From the NCBI RefSeq assembly GCF_000007305.1, contig NC_003413.1, positions 739,318 to 803,317 on the forward strand: 64,000 nucleotides of DNA, given 5' to 3'. This document shows, in pieces, positions 8,726 through 16,719 of this stretch. A program made the translations under genes and the position numbers. Source of the DNA: Pyrococcus furiosus DSM 3638 (GTDB lineage: Archaea; Methanobacteriota_B; Thermococci; Thermococcales; Thermococcaceae). Positions within the stretch are counted from its first letter, which is position 1, and every line of letters starts with the position of its first letter. The notes under the pieces were generated by a model. It saw nothing but the letters and a program-made list of their open reading frames with translations. It was not told the origin of the DNA and did no database searches.

Positions 8726-9592
8726 TCACCTCTTGCTCTCAAAGAACTTTTTAACTAATTCAATCTTGGGATCACGCATCCACAATGGCCTCTTATCCCT
8801 CTTATATGCTGGAACTTGCTCCTCGAATGTAGGCTTTTCGTTGATGTAGAATATTCCCAGGGGGAGAGGGTCTGTTTCTATTGCTCTCTTAAAGGCTTCA
8901 ATTCTATCGTGGGGATCATGATCTTTCATCCAGTAAGTATGTTCTTTGTACCAGGAGTATGTGTTGAGTTTGTTAAAAGATACACATGGCTGGAATATAT
9001 CGACTATTGCCAATCCTTTATGCTTTATTGCCTGCTTAATTATTTCAACGCTCTCTTTAAAATATCCAACGAAAGTCCTCGCAACGAAAGAAGCTCCTAA
9101 GGCAATTGCTAGGGCTATTGGATTTAAAGGCTCTTCAAAAACCCCCCAGGGTTGTGTAGGAGTTTTCATTCCAATAGGGGTTGTAGGCGAGGCTTGTCCT
9201 TTTGTCAAACCATAAATTTGGTTGTTATGGATCAAAACTGTTATGTCGGGATTCCTTCTAATGGCGTGAAGGAGATGGTTGCCGCCTTCTGCATACATAT
9301 CACCGTCTCCACCTTCGGCAATAACTGTTAGGGAAGGATTTGCCGCTTTTACGGCTGTGGCAATTGGGATTGCTCTCCCGTGAAGGGTGTGATACCCATT
9401 TACGTTAATGTAATGGGGCATTTTAGCCGCCTGTCCTATTCCACTAATTATCACAACCTCAGTGGGCTTTAAGTTTAGTTCGGAAAATGCTTCTATTAGG
9501 ATATTTCTAATACCAAAATTACCACACCCAGGGCACCAGGCTACATCTTTACTTCCAGGTCTGTTAGATTCGAAAATTTCTTTAGGGGTCAT
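8726..9592 (-). CDS. 2-oxoacid:ferredoxin oxidoreductase, beta subunit
   Basis: 288 residues. WCPGCGNFG near residue 20 gives the first two cluster cysteines, FQPCVSFN near 215 a further one, and [18 protein letters not shown] near 95 with HNNQIYGLT is the TPP/Mg2+ site. With the fused alpha/gamma subunit encoded upstream it forms a two-subunit enzyme that oxidises a 2-oxoacid to acyl-CoA and reduces ferredoxin. No separate ferredoxin-like delta gene is present, unlike the four-subunit POR/VOR enzymes. The start overlaps the alpha stop by 4 bp (ATGA), indicating translational coupling. Confidence 0.9.
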   Translation of the reverse strand: MTPKEIFESNRPGSKDVAWCPGCGNFGIRNILIEAFSELNLKPTEVVIISGIGQAAKMPHYINVNGYHTLHGRAIPIATAVKAANPSLTVIAEGGDGDMYAEGGNHLLHAIRRNPDITVLIHNNQIYGLTKGQASPTTPIGMKTPTQPWGVFEEPLNPIALAIALGASFVARTFVGYFKESVEIIKQAIKHKGLAIVDIFQPCVSFNKLNTYSWYKEHTYWMKDHDPHDRIEAFKRAIETDPLPLGIFYINEKPTFEEQVPAYKRDKRPLWMRDPKIELVKKFFESKR

Positions 9593-11301
9593 TCAATCAC
9601 CCCCTTAAGAGCTTCATAAACCTCCTCAACGGCAAAAGGACGGCCATCATACTTTAATATCTTATGATCAACTCTTATATCAAGCTCTTTCTTCAGAAGA
9701 TCAGCGAATTGTCCTGTGACGTTGTTTTCTACTGCAATCAATGTTTTTCCAGCTAGAATATCTTTTATCTTTGGATTTAATGGGTATAGCCAGCTAAAGT
9801 GTACGTGTGCAACATCGTCTCTCTTGAGTAATTCTAAAGCTTCTTCCACTATGTGGAAAGTAGAGCCCCAAGATATTACGTAGAATTTAGCGTCTTCCCT
9901 TCCGATTATCTTTGGAAGTGGAGCGTTTCTTTTTATGGTCTCTAATTTTTTGATAGCCCTCTTTTCTTGCATTTTCCTTGTTATCTCAGCATCTTCAGTT
10001 ATATCTCCCCATTCATCGTGCTCATTTCCATTCGCCACAACAACATCCTCTCCATATCCTGGGATAGCTCTCGGAGAAATTCCGTCTTCAGTTAACTTGT
10101 ATCTCTTATACCCCTTCTCTGCCTTCACTATATATTTCTCGACTTTTACCTTTGAAACGTCAGGTTCTGGGAGATTGTAGTATGAGTCCACAAAATACTG
10201 ATCGGTGAGTATTATAACTGGAACTTGATATTTATCTGCAAGGTTGAATGCCTCTGCAGTTAAATAAAAGGCCTCTTCTAAAGTCCCAGGAGCTAGAATG
10301 ATTCTAGGAAAGTCTCCATGACCAGCGTACAGAACTAAGTTTAGGTCACCTTGCATTGTTCTTGTTGGAAGACCAGTAGCTGGGCCTGGTCTTTGGGCTA
10401 AATGAATCACCACAGGATTCTCAGCCATTCCAGCTAAACTCAAGGCTTCACACATGAGGGCAAATCCTCCTCCAGAAGTGCTTACCATTGCTCTAGCTCC
10501 TGCGAACCAAGCTCCGATTGCCATGTTTATTGCGGCAATCTCATCCTCAGTTTGCTCTACTATGATTTCAAACTCCTCAGCATGTTGAGCAGCAAACGTT
10601 GATACTCCTGTGGATGGACTCATTGGGTAGAATGATAAGAAGTTCATTCCACCAGCTAGAGCTCCAATTCCAACGGCTTCAGTTCCACTTAGAAGTATTT
10701 CTTCCTTCACTTTTTCATCAGGTTTGATGTCCACTACAATTTTTCCTTCCTCTGCAATGCTCCTCCCAATGTTGTACCCTTCTCTCACTGCTTCGACATT
10801 CTTCTCTACAATTTTTTCACTTTTTCCCTTGAAGTGATTTCTTACCTCCGATTCAATAATTTCCACGGGGGCTCCAAAGAGTCCAAAGATTAAACCTGCT
10901 GCTATGGTGTTTAAGTAAAGTTGACTTCCAACTTTTAAAGCGGTTTTAGTTAGGGGAACTTCTACAAGGTTTATCTTTTCTAAAAATTCCTCCTCTATGT
11001 TCTCTTTTTCACCGAGTACTATCGTGTTATCGCTAATCCTGTCCTTTACCCAGGTTAGGGTGCCTTTCTTGAAGGGGACTAGTAGGTCAATTCTTTTTAC
11101 AAATGCCCTAACACGTCTAGAGGCGACTCTTATTTCTGTTGTGTTTATTCCGCCTCTAATCCTTGACATGTATTCTTTAGTTCCAAAAACGTGGTATCCT
11201 GCTCTCTTCAGGGCATGTGTTAACAGAACTTCTACGGTTTGAATTCCTTGTCCTGCAGCTCCACCAAGAACTATGGAAATGTCATCTCTTACAACTTTCA
11301 T
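9589..11301 (-). CDS. 2-oxoacid:ferredoxin oxidoreductase, fused gamma-alpha subunit
   Basis: 570 residues. The gamma domain comes first ([15 protein letters not shown], then [16 protein letters not shown], about 10-60), followed by the alpha domain ([21 protein letters not shown] near 215-235, where YPMSPST is the family's YPITPS motif). [13 protein letters not shown] and [10 protein letters not shown] follow. This gamma-alpha fusion is the archaeal two-subunit layout known from Sulfolobus and from some Thermococcales paralogues. The 2-oxoacid preference cannot be read from sequence. It is the first gene of the string alpha-beta-peroxiredoxin-flavodiiron; GAGGGGGT precedes ATG 11301 and only about 50 bp separates it from the GAPN stop. 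Confidence 0.9.
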   Translation of the reverse strand: MKVVRDDISIVLGGAAGQGIQTVEVLLTHALKRAGYHVFGTKEYMSRIRGGINTTEIRVASRRVRAFVKRIDLLVPFKKGTLTWVKDRISDNTIVLGEKENIEEEFLEKINLVEVPLTKTALKVGSQLYLNTIAAGLIFGLFGAPVEIIESEVRNHFKGKSEKIVEKNVEAVREGYNIGRSIAEEGKIVVDIKPDEKVKEEILLSGTEAVGIGALAGGMNFLSFYPMSPSTGVSTFAAQHAEEFEIIVEQTEDEIAAINMAIGAWFAGARAMVSTSGGGFALMCEALSLAGMAENPVVIHLAQRPGPATGLPTRTMQGDLNLVLYAGHGDFPRIILAPGTLEEAFYLTAEAFNLADKYQVPVIILTDQYFVDSYYNLPEPDVSKVKVEKYIVKAEKGYKRYKLTEDGISPRAIPGYGEDVVVANGNEHDEWGDITEDAEITRKMQEKRAIKKLETIKRNAPLPKIIGREDAKFYVISWGSTFHIVEEALELLKRDDVAHVHFSWLYPLNPKIKDILAGKTLIAVENNVTGQFADLLKKELDIRVDHKILKYDGRPFAVEEVYEALKGVIE

Positions 11302-11351
11302 AATACCCCCTCAATTTTTAGTTTTTTCAATCACTATTAATTAATTTTTGG

Positions 11352-12872
11352 CTAGATATATTCCCAAACTCCTTGTCCCCTAAAGTTGTGCACTATTGTT
11401 TTTGTTGTAGTTAACATTTCGAGAGAATACCCAATTCCCTCTCTTCCTATTCCACTGTCCTTCATTCCTCCAAATGGATAATAACCGATTCCATGCCTAG
11501 GATATTCATTAATAAACACGCTTCCAACCTCAAGTTTCCTTGCAACTTTTCTTGCTCTCTTTTCGCAGGTTGTAAATACTGCAGCATCAAGACCAAACCT
11601 AGAGGAGTTCGCTATTTCAATTGCCTCATCTTCATCTTTAACCTTTATTAACAAGGCCAATGGACCAAAGACATCTTCGTTAAATGCCCTGAGAGTAGGC
11701 AAGATCTCATTGTTCACTTCAAGTACTATAGGCCACACATAGTTTCCTCTCCTTCTAAATTCGAGCAGTGGCCTTGCTCCTTTTTCTATGGCATCCTTAT
11801 ATATCTCTTCAATGTAATTAGCGGAATCTTCATCAATTAGTGGTCCCATTATTGCATTTTCATCTTCCAGTGGATTTTTAGGCTCTATTTTTGAAAGCTG
11901 AGCAACTAGACTTTCTCTAAATTGTTCATATATATCTTCCTCGACAAGTATTAGCCTTATTGCATCACATCTTTGACCAGAATAAGTAACAATTCCCTTT
12001 ACAATTTTTTCAACACTCTCCTCTATGTTTGCATCATTGAGAACAATCGCGGGATCCTTTCCACCAAGCTCCAAATGGTAGGCCTTTATTCCTCCCGTTC
12101 TTATTATGTGTTCCCCAACTTCAGTACTTCCTGTAAATGTAATAGCTCTAATTCTCTTATCCCTGACAATATCATCCATGAATCCCCCTGGGACCGTTAA
12201 CAACGAAAAGCTTTCTTTGGGTAGACCAGAAAGTTCTAGAACTCTTGTAAAGAGTATTGGGGCCAGTGGATCGGCTGAAGCGGGTTTTAGTAAGACCGCA
12301 TTTCCGCTTAATAGTGCAGGAATAACTTTAGTCGCTGAGATGAACAAGGGATAGTTAAAGGGACTTATCGCTAAGATTAACCCATAAGGTTCCCTTTTTA
12401 CAATTGCCTCACTTTCGAGAGTTTCTTCACTCCAATCTCCTGGGATGTAGTCTCCTATAAGCCTTCCAAATTCAAAAGTAGTTTTTTCTAGTCTCTCTAT
12501 TGTTGCCTTTACCTCGCCCATAGCATTACTCTTCGGCTTTCCAGCGTCGAGAATTAATATCCTTACAAAGTCATCAAAAGCTTCTTTCATCATCTCAGCA
12601 GCTTTTAGAAAGCTACTAATCCTTTTTTCTCCCGGATAATCTCTTATTTTCTCTCTTCCTATTTCGTAAGTAGTGGATATAGCTTCCTCTATTTGTTCCC
12701 TGCTTAAAATGGAGACTCGGGCAATGACTTCCCCGTTTATTGGACTTTTGATATCTTTGAATTTCTCCCCATATATCCATTTTCCAGCAATGTACGTTTT
12801 GAATTCAGGTACACCGTCTTCCCCAATCTCATAAATTTCATCAAATATTTTGTGGTGTATAAATTTGGACAT
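11352..12872 (-). CDS. gapN: Aldehyde dehydrogenase, probably non-phosphorylating GAPDH (GAPN)
   Basis: 506 residues from the preferred start. The ALDH catalytic Glu is in LELGGKDPAIVL near residue 268, the Cys in SGQRCDAIRL near 300, with ISPFNYPLFIS, GSTEVGEHI and NEDVFGPLALL as further family motifs. The closest description is the archaeal GAPN that oxidises glyceraldehyde-3-phosphate to 3-phosphoglycerate with NADP+, alongside GAPOR in the modified Embden-Meyerhof pathway; substrate assignment is by family resemblance. ATG 12872 follows GTGGTGTG seven bases upstream. The IS at 12953 begins only 80 bp upstream, so any more distal regulatory DNA has been displaced. Confidence 0.85.
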   Translation of the reverse strand: MSKFIHHKIFDEIYEIGEDGVPEFKTYIAGKWIYGEKFKDIKSPINGEVIARVSILSREQIEEAISTTYEIGREKIRDYPGEKRISSFLKAAEMMKEAFDDFVRILILDAGKPKSNAMGEVKATIERLEKTTFEFGRLIGDYIPGDWSEETLESEAIVKREPYGLILAISPFNYPLFISATKVIPALLSGNAVLLKPASADPLAPILFTRVLELSGLPKESFSLLTVPGGFMDDIVRDKRIRAITFTGSTEVGEHIIRTGGIKAYHLELGGKDPAIVLNDANIEESVEKIVKGIVTYSGQRCDAIRLILVEEDIYEQFRESLVAQLSKIEPKNPLEDENAIMGPLIDEDSANYIEEIYKDAIEKGARPLLEFRRRGNYVWPIVLEVNNEILPTLRAFNEDVFGPLALLIKVKDEDEAIEIANSSRFGLDAAVFTTCEKRARKVARKLEVGSVFINEYPRHGIGYYPFGGMKDSGIGREGIGYSLEMLTTTKTIVHNFRGQGVWEYI

Positions 12873-12952
12873 TTTTACACACCACAATATAATATAGCTC
12901 ATATCTTATAAGATTTACTCATTTTTTAATTCTGACTGACCATAACTGTCAA

Positions 12953-13734
12953 GATACTGTTAGGATAAGCGGTAGGGCGTTAGGTTTAAGTTTCTGATAA
13001 TTTTTCAGAAAAAGAAGGGAGAGAAATGAAGGCTGAGAGCATTCTATACTCACTGATTTCAGTCTTAAAACCTTTTCGCCGCAACAAAATCCCACCAGAA
13101 AAGAAAATCAGAGCAGTAGAACTATACCTGCGAGGCCTCAGCTACAGACAAGTCGGAAAAATCCTCAAAATCAGCCACACAACAGTCTGGGAGGCAGTTC
13201 AAAAACTAGCAGAAGCAGTTTACCAGCCAACACTCCTCGCAGTAAGAAAACAGAGGAATTTTATCGCAGTTGATGAGACTGTCGTAAAAATCAACGGGGA
13301 GAAGAGATTTCTCTGGGCTGCACTTGACGTTGAGAGCAGGGAAGTTCTCGCAGTCTGGATTACAACAACCAGAAACTGGTGGATTGCTAGAGACTTCATT
13401 CTGGTTGTTTTGAAATCCTGCAAAGGACAGCCTGTTTTTCTGGTTGATGGTGGGAAGTGGTACAAGTCTGCTTTTAAATCCCTTGGACTGGATTTTGTTC
13501 ACGTAACCTTCGGGCCGAGGAACTGTATTGAACGCTGGTTCAGGACTTTAAAAGAAAGAACAAAGCGTTTCTGGAATAATTTCAGGGCTAGAGACTGGAG
13601 GAGGGTTCACAGGTTTGTTTTTCTGTTTGCGTTCTGGTATAATTTTGTTAGGTTTCATTCTCGGTTTGGTTGTCCGCCTGGTGATGTGACTGAGTGGCTT
13701 CAAGAGGTGATGCCCCAGTTATCCTGACAGTATC
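12953..13734 (+). mobile_element. IS6-like insertion sequence, copy 1 (782 bp)
   Basis: Terminal inverted repeats GATACTGTTAGGATAA (left) and the complement of TTATCCTGACAGTATC (right). It is the same 782 bp element as copies at 28178-28959 and 57813-58594. The flanks are not direct repeats: ACTGTCAA on the left, TGGCTACT on the right. The right flank is the inverse of AGTAGCCA at 25159-25166, which places this element at one end of an inversion (see findings). Confidence 0.93.
13026..13727 (+). CDS. IS6-like DDE transposase, copy 1
   Basis: 233 residues. A helix-turn-helix (YRQVGKILKISHTTVWEAVQ, about 40-59) precedes a DDE catalytic domain with D83 (AVDET), D141 (FLVDGGKW) and E169 (NCIERWF). 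It is identical in protein sequence to the copies at 28251-28952 and 57820-58521 and appears intact. It catalyses transposition of this element. Long antisense open frames inside it are shadows. Confidence 0.93.
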   Translation: MKAESILYSLISVLKPFRRNKIPPEKKIRAVELYLRGLSYRQVGKILKISHTTVWEAVQKLAEAVYQPTLLAVRKQRNFIAVDETVVKINGEKRFLWAALDVESREVLAVWITTTRNWWIARDFILVVLKSCKGQPVFLVDGGKWYKSAFKSLGLDFVHVTFGPRNCIERWFRTLKERTKRFWNNFRARDWRRVHRFVFLFAFWYNFVRFHSRFGCPPGDVTEWLQEVMPQLS

Positions 13735-14073
13735 TGGCTACTTCCTCGGAATAGTACTCAAATGGCGCTCCCTCTGGATATGCATCTGGATATCTTGGTG
13801 CTATATAGTTCCTATCGAGCTCCATTGCGTAGTATAGGAGCTTTTTGGAACGTTGAATCCCATTCCTTTTAGTTCTCGCAGTAGCCTTGTTATGGAGTGA
13901 CCTACTGGGGCAAGGCCTAATCCTCGTAGAACTGCCTTAACAGCTAATTCTGCCGCCTGTTGGGACTTAAAACTGGCCCATTCATAATATCCTTCCTTTA
14001 AGTCCGAATAAGCGGATTCTAAAGTTCTCTTGGCCTCTTTAATCCACCGCTCATATTCGCTATCTTTGAACAT
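13735..14073 (-). pseudogene. HEPN-domain protein, 5' part, frameshifted and cut by IS
   Basis: From ATG 14073 the product reads YERWIKEAKRTLESAYSDLK, then FKSQQAAELAVKAVLRGLGL and GHSITRLLRELKGMGFNVPK, a HEPN toxin domain of the MNT-associated kind. After NVPK a one-base loss in an A-run (five A, six needed) sends the frame to an early stop; the correct frame goes on KLLYYAMELDRNYIAPRYPD and AYPEGAPFEYYSEEVA and stops being HEPN exactly at base 13735, where the IS end begins. The missing 3' end is at 25159-25240 on the other strand, next to an MNT gene. Confidence 0.85.
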
Positions 14074-14204
14074 AACCCTTACCGGTAGGCAAATTTAACT
14101 AAAAATAATTAAACATTTTGTTTATATTCCTCATCGCTTGTGTATATATTTTGTGTGGTTCTCGGATTAAGTACAAATGCCGACATAATCCTTAAGTAAT
14201 GGTA

Positions 14205-14220
14205 CCGTTACCTGTAACGG
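14205..14220. repeat. Perfect inverted repeat CCGTTAC-CT-GTAACGG
   Basis: Seven-base arms around a two-base centre, followed by a further GCGTTACC. It lies about 95 bp before the tnpB start and could be the left-end hairpin of the TnpB element or an operator; the sequence alone does not decide. Confidence 0.45.
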
Positions 14221-14315
14221 GGGCGTTACCTTTTTCTTTTGAGAGCTTCGCCTTTTAGGATGAGGATGGTGTAATTCTGAATTAGCCCTTAAAAGCAATA
14301 CTCTTTTAAATCATA

Positions 14316-15616
14316 ATGGCAATACTATACTCTAAAATGAAGCGTTCAGTGACTATAAAACTCCAGCCGAGTAAAGAACAAGAGAAAATTCTCTTCGAGT
14401 TAGCTGACGTTGGGGCTAAAGTCTGGAATCGAGTGAACTACTTGCGGAGACAGGAATTCTTTGAGGGCAAACTAGTGGACTTCAACAGGACAGAGAAGAT
14501 TGTTTACGAAGAATTCAAGCAAGAAACAGGTTCTGCAACTGTTCAACAGATAGCCAGGAAGAATGCTGAGGCTTGGAGGAGTTTCTTCACTAATTGCCCA
14601 AGTGGTTCAAGCCAAAACCACCAAACTACTTGAAGGATGGCGGGAAGAGAAAACCACTAATCATCCTAAGAAACGACCAATACAAGATTGATGGGAATAC
14701 GCTCATTCTCAAAGGTCTTGGCAGGTTTAAACGCTTGGAAATTCAATTCAAGGGGAGAATACACTTGAAAGGCAAACAAGGAAGATTGGAAATAACTTAT
14801 GATGAAGTTAAGCGAAAATGGTACGCCCACATTTCATTTACTGTAGAAGAAAAATTAACCAGAAAAGGTTGGGTTAAAATCCCAAGACAACCCTTGGGGA
14901 ACCTTTCAGCAGGAATAGACTTGGGTGTAAACAATTTAATGGCCGTTTACGTCGAGAACGGGGAAAGCTTCCTCGTGAATGGGAGGCCGTTAAAGAGCAT
15001 TGGATTTTACTTTCAGAAGAAAGTAGCTGACTATCAGTCTAAACTCAACAAGTCGGGGACTAAAACGAGCAGAAAACTCAGAAGACTGTACGAGAGGGCT
15101 AAGCTTCAAGCAAGGCACTATATTAACACTGCAGTAAGGCAAACTGTCAAGAGGCTTTACCATCTTGGAGTTTCAAGAATTATCGTGGGCTATCCTAAAG
15201 GCATTATCAGGAATTCTAACAAGGGTAAAAAGCAGAATTTCTTGCTTTCTCATATTTGGCAGTTCAATTACGTTATTAAACGTTTGATTGAAGTTGCTGA
15301 GGAGTATAGTATTCTCGTCGAGGTTGTTGAGGAGGCTTTCACGTCTAAGCTTTGCCCCGTTTGCGGGAGGCCCCATGAAGGGGCTCGCTTTACTCGAGGA
15401 TTATTTAAGTGTCCCGCAACGGGGCTCATCTTCAACGCGGACTTAGTTGGTGCCTTTAACATCTTGAAGAAGGTTATTAGAACGATAACCCAGAACTTGG
15501 GTGGTCTTTACGCCCAAGGGAGGGGTAATGGGCCTGAGACCGGGCCCTCGGGCCGAACCGAAACCGGTGACGGGAGTAGGTGGATGAGAGCCCGCAAACC
15601 TCTCCCCGCCCGTTGA
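14316..15616 (+). pseudogene. tnpB: IS200/IS605-family TnpB (OrfB), broken by a frameshift
   Basis: The N-terminal part MKRSVTIKLQPSKEQEKILF runs to AEAWRSFFTN near 14598; the frame then jumps to PKWFKPKPPNYLKDGGKRKP and runs to the end, so a short deletion in the usual linker before PKWFKPK has shifted the frame. RuvC residues are visible: D in AGIDLGVNN, E in VVEEAFTSK, D in NADLVGAF. The zinc finger keeps CPVCG, but the second pair reads CPATG, missing a Cys. No tnpA is present. TnpB proteins are RNA-guided nucleases of IS605-type elements; this one is probably inactive. The true start may be ATG 14337. Confidence 0.85.
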
Positions 15617-15646
15617 AAGCCTCGCCCTTCAAGGCGGGGAGGAGGT
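15599..15646 (+). ncRNA. TnpB element right end with strong hairpin (candidate omega-RNA 3' part)
   Basis: The end of tnpB runs into CCTCTCCCCGCC and then GCCTCGCCCTTCAAGGCGGG GAGG. CCTCGCC pairs with GGCGGGG around the loop CTTCAA (one G-U pair), and the outer CCTCTCCCCGCC can pair with GGCGGGGAGG instead. Such structures at the 3' end of tnpB are typical of IS605 right ends and of the guide RNAs that TnpB uses. The guide would begin just to the right, in the flanking ATPase remnant. Confidence 0.5.
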
Positions 15647-15812
15647 CAGGAGGAGATAACCGTTAAGCCATTTTCAAGGGAACTATCCAAGGAATTCTTA
15701 AGGAGGGGATTCGAAGAGGTAGGAATGGAAGTCGAAGAGGAGTTAATAGAGAGGGCCGTAGAACTTTTGGATGGAATTCCAGGTTGGCTCGTGGAGTTCG
15801 GCTATACTTTCC
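15646..15812 (+). pseudogene. Archaeal ATPase fragment (plus strand)
   Basis: Immediately right of the TnpB element the plus strand reads EEITVKPFSRELSKEFLRRG, FEEVGMEVEEELIERAVELL and DGIPGWLVEFGY. This is a middle segment of the archaeal AAA ATPase family (the PFSRELS...F.RRGFEE and DGIPGWL motifs). Neither the P-loop part nor the C-terminus is here: the left side ends at the TnpB element and the right side fuses near 15790-15815 to the tail of another ATPase gene on the opposite strand. Confidence 0.6.
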
Positions 15813-16502
15813 CCCTCAAGGATATCCTTGACGGCCCTCGGGAATCCACCGCTTTTTAAATATAAAATAAAGAGGTCATAGAGCTCCTCTCTCCACGGGC
15901 GTAGCTTTGAGCATTCCTTAACTTTGGTGATTCTTTTAATCCTGGGAAGTTTGGAGTAAATGTCTGGCCTCGCAACTTTCACGAATTCCCCGAAGCTCAG
16001 AGGGTTCATAACGATGTCTTTTCCTTTACCTCTTCTCCCAGGGAAGGTCTCAACTTCACCTTTGAGGTACATACTTAAGGAGCCTGTTAGAATTCTTGAA
16101 TTTCCCCATGTCGATGTAGAGCTTTATTGCCCTGAATCACTCCTTTGGAAACGTTATCTCATCCAGTAAGAAGTATGAACTTTCAATCCCCTCATTCTTC
16201 CTGAACTCCATGTATTCGTCCAAAACTTTCATGAGCTCCTTGTAGTCGCTTAAATAATCACATCTAACATAAAATATCGCCTTGGGGTTAATACCTTCAT
16301 CCAGGAGCCTCTTTATGATTAGCTTCAATAGCGTTGTTTTTCCAACTTGTCTCGGGCCGAATATGAAGTTCAAGGAGAATGGCTCAAGCGAAACCCTCTC
16401 GATTATATTTGGAATCCACTTAACTTTGCTCTCCTTCCATTTTCTATAGTCCTCATCCTCCTCTATGAACACTATCCTTCCACCATGGATTAAACTGTTC
16501 AA
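15813..16502 (-). pseudogene. AAA ATPase (DUF4143-like), broken by stop and frameshift
   Basis: The N-terminal piece from ATG 16502 has Walker A GPRQVGKTTLLK near residue 50 and Walker B YFLLDEI near 115, then a TGA where Trp is expected (FPKE-stop-FRAIKLYIDMGKF). A one-base shift follows, then RILTGSLSMYLKGEVETFPG and RRGKGKDIVMNPLSFGEF continue the gene to SGGFPRAVKDILEG, where it runs into the opposite-strand fragment. The DUF4143-type C-terminus is lost. This family is common in archaea; its role is unclear, and defence or mobile functions have been proposed. The upstream region carries two operator-like sites. Confidence 0.75.
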
Positions 16503-16507
16503 TCATG

Positions 16508-16526
16508 TTGGTATTTGCATTACCAA
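16508..16526. promoter_or_regulatory. Operator-like inverted repeat TTGGTA-N7-TACCAA, site 1
   Basis: TTGGTA TTTGCAT TACCAA lies five bases from the ATPase start codon at 16502, about where transcription should begin. It has the same arms and spacer length as site 2 at 16542-16560. A TATA-like TTTAAAAATA lies between the two sites. Confidence 0.6.
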
Positions 16527-16529
16527 CAA

Positions 16530-16539
16530 TTTAAAAATA
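16530..16539 (-). promoter_or_regulatory. TATA-box candidate for the ATPase gene
   Basis: TTTAAAAATA between the two inverted repeats, about 28-38 bp upstream of the ATPase ATG. This is a plausible distance for a short or leaderless transcript. Confidence 0.45.
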
Positions 16540-16541
16540 TT

Positions 16542-16560
16542 TTGGTAATGTCACTACCAA
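16542..16560. promoter_or_regulatory. Operator-like inverted repeat TTGGTA-N7-TACCAA, site 2
   Basis: TTGGTA ATGTCAC TACCAA, with centres 34 bp from site 1, on the other side of the TATA-like sequence. A regulator bound at both sites would cover the promoter. It also sits about 15 bp upstream of the small divergent open frame at 16576. Confidence 0.6.
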
Positions 16561-16575
16561 GATAGTAGCTTTAGG

Positions 16576-16719
16576 ATGCATATGAATGAGACAAGAACCC
16601 AGGGAGAGGAAGGAGGAAAAATCATTGAAAGGTTAAAAGCTCAATTTTTGGGAGGATTGTGCTGTTTGACTCCTATGCTAGGGAGGTTAGCTAGGCACAT
16701 GGAAGCATCACACCATTAA
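16576..16719 (+). CDS. Small open reading frame, 47 residues, unknown
   Basis: ATG 16576 to TAA 16719 reads MHMNETRTQGEEGGKIIERL KAQFLGGLCCLTPMLGRLAR and ends HMEASHH. It is divergent from the broken ATPase, across the two operator-like sites, and its last four bases overlap the end of the next ATPase on the other strand. It may be the remnant of a larger gene; the amphipathic IIERLKAQF...CCLTPMLGRL segment is the only notable part. No family is recognised. Confidence 0.25.
   Translation: MHMNETRTQGEEGGKIIERLKAQFLGGLCCLTPMLGRLARHMEASHH

Noticed and set aside
6979..11301. Sulfur-response regulator sites (GTT-N3-AAC) in the redox gene spacers
   Set aside because: I looked in the gaps before the flavodiiron and oxidoreductase genes and did not find the motif.
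13206..13502. 98-residue reverse frame inside the IS6-like transposase, repeated at 28431-28727 and 58045-58341
   Set aside because: It is a shadow of the transposase codons, present only because the element is repeated; no start signal or family motif.
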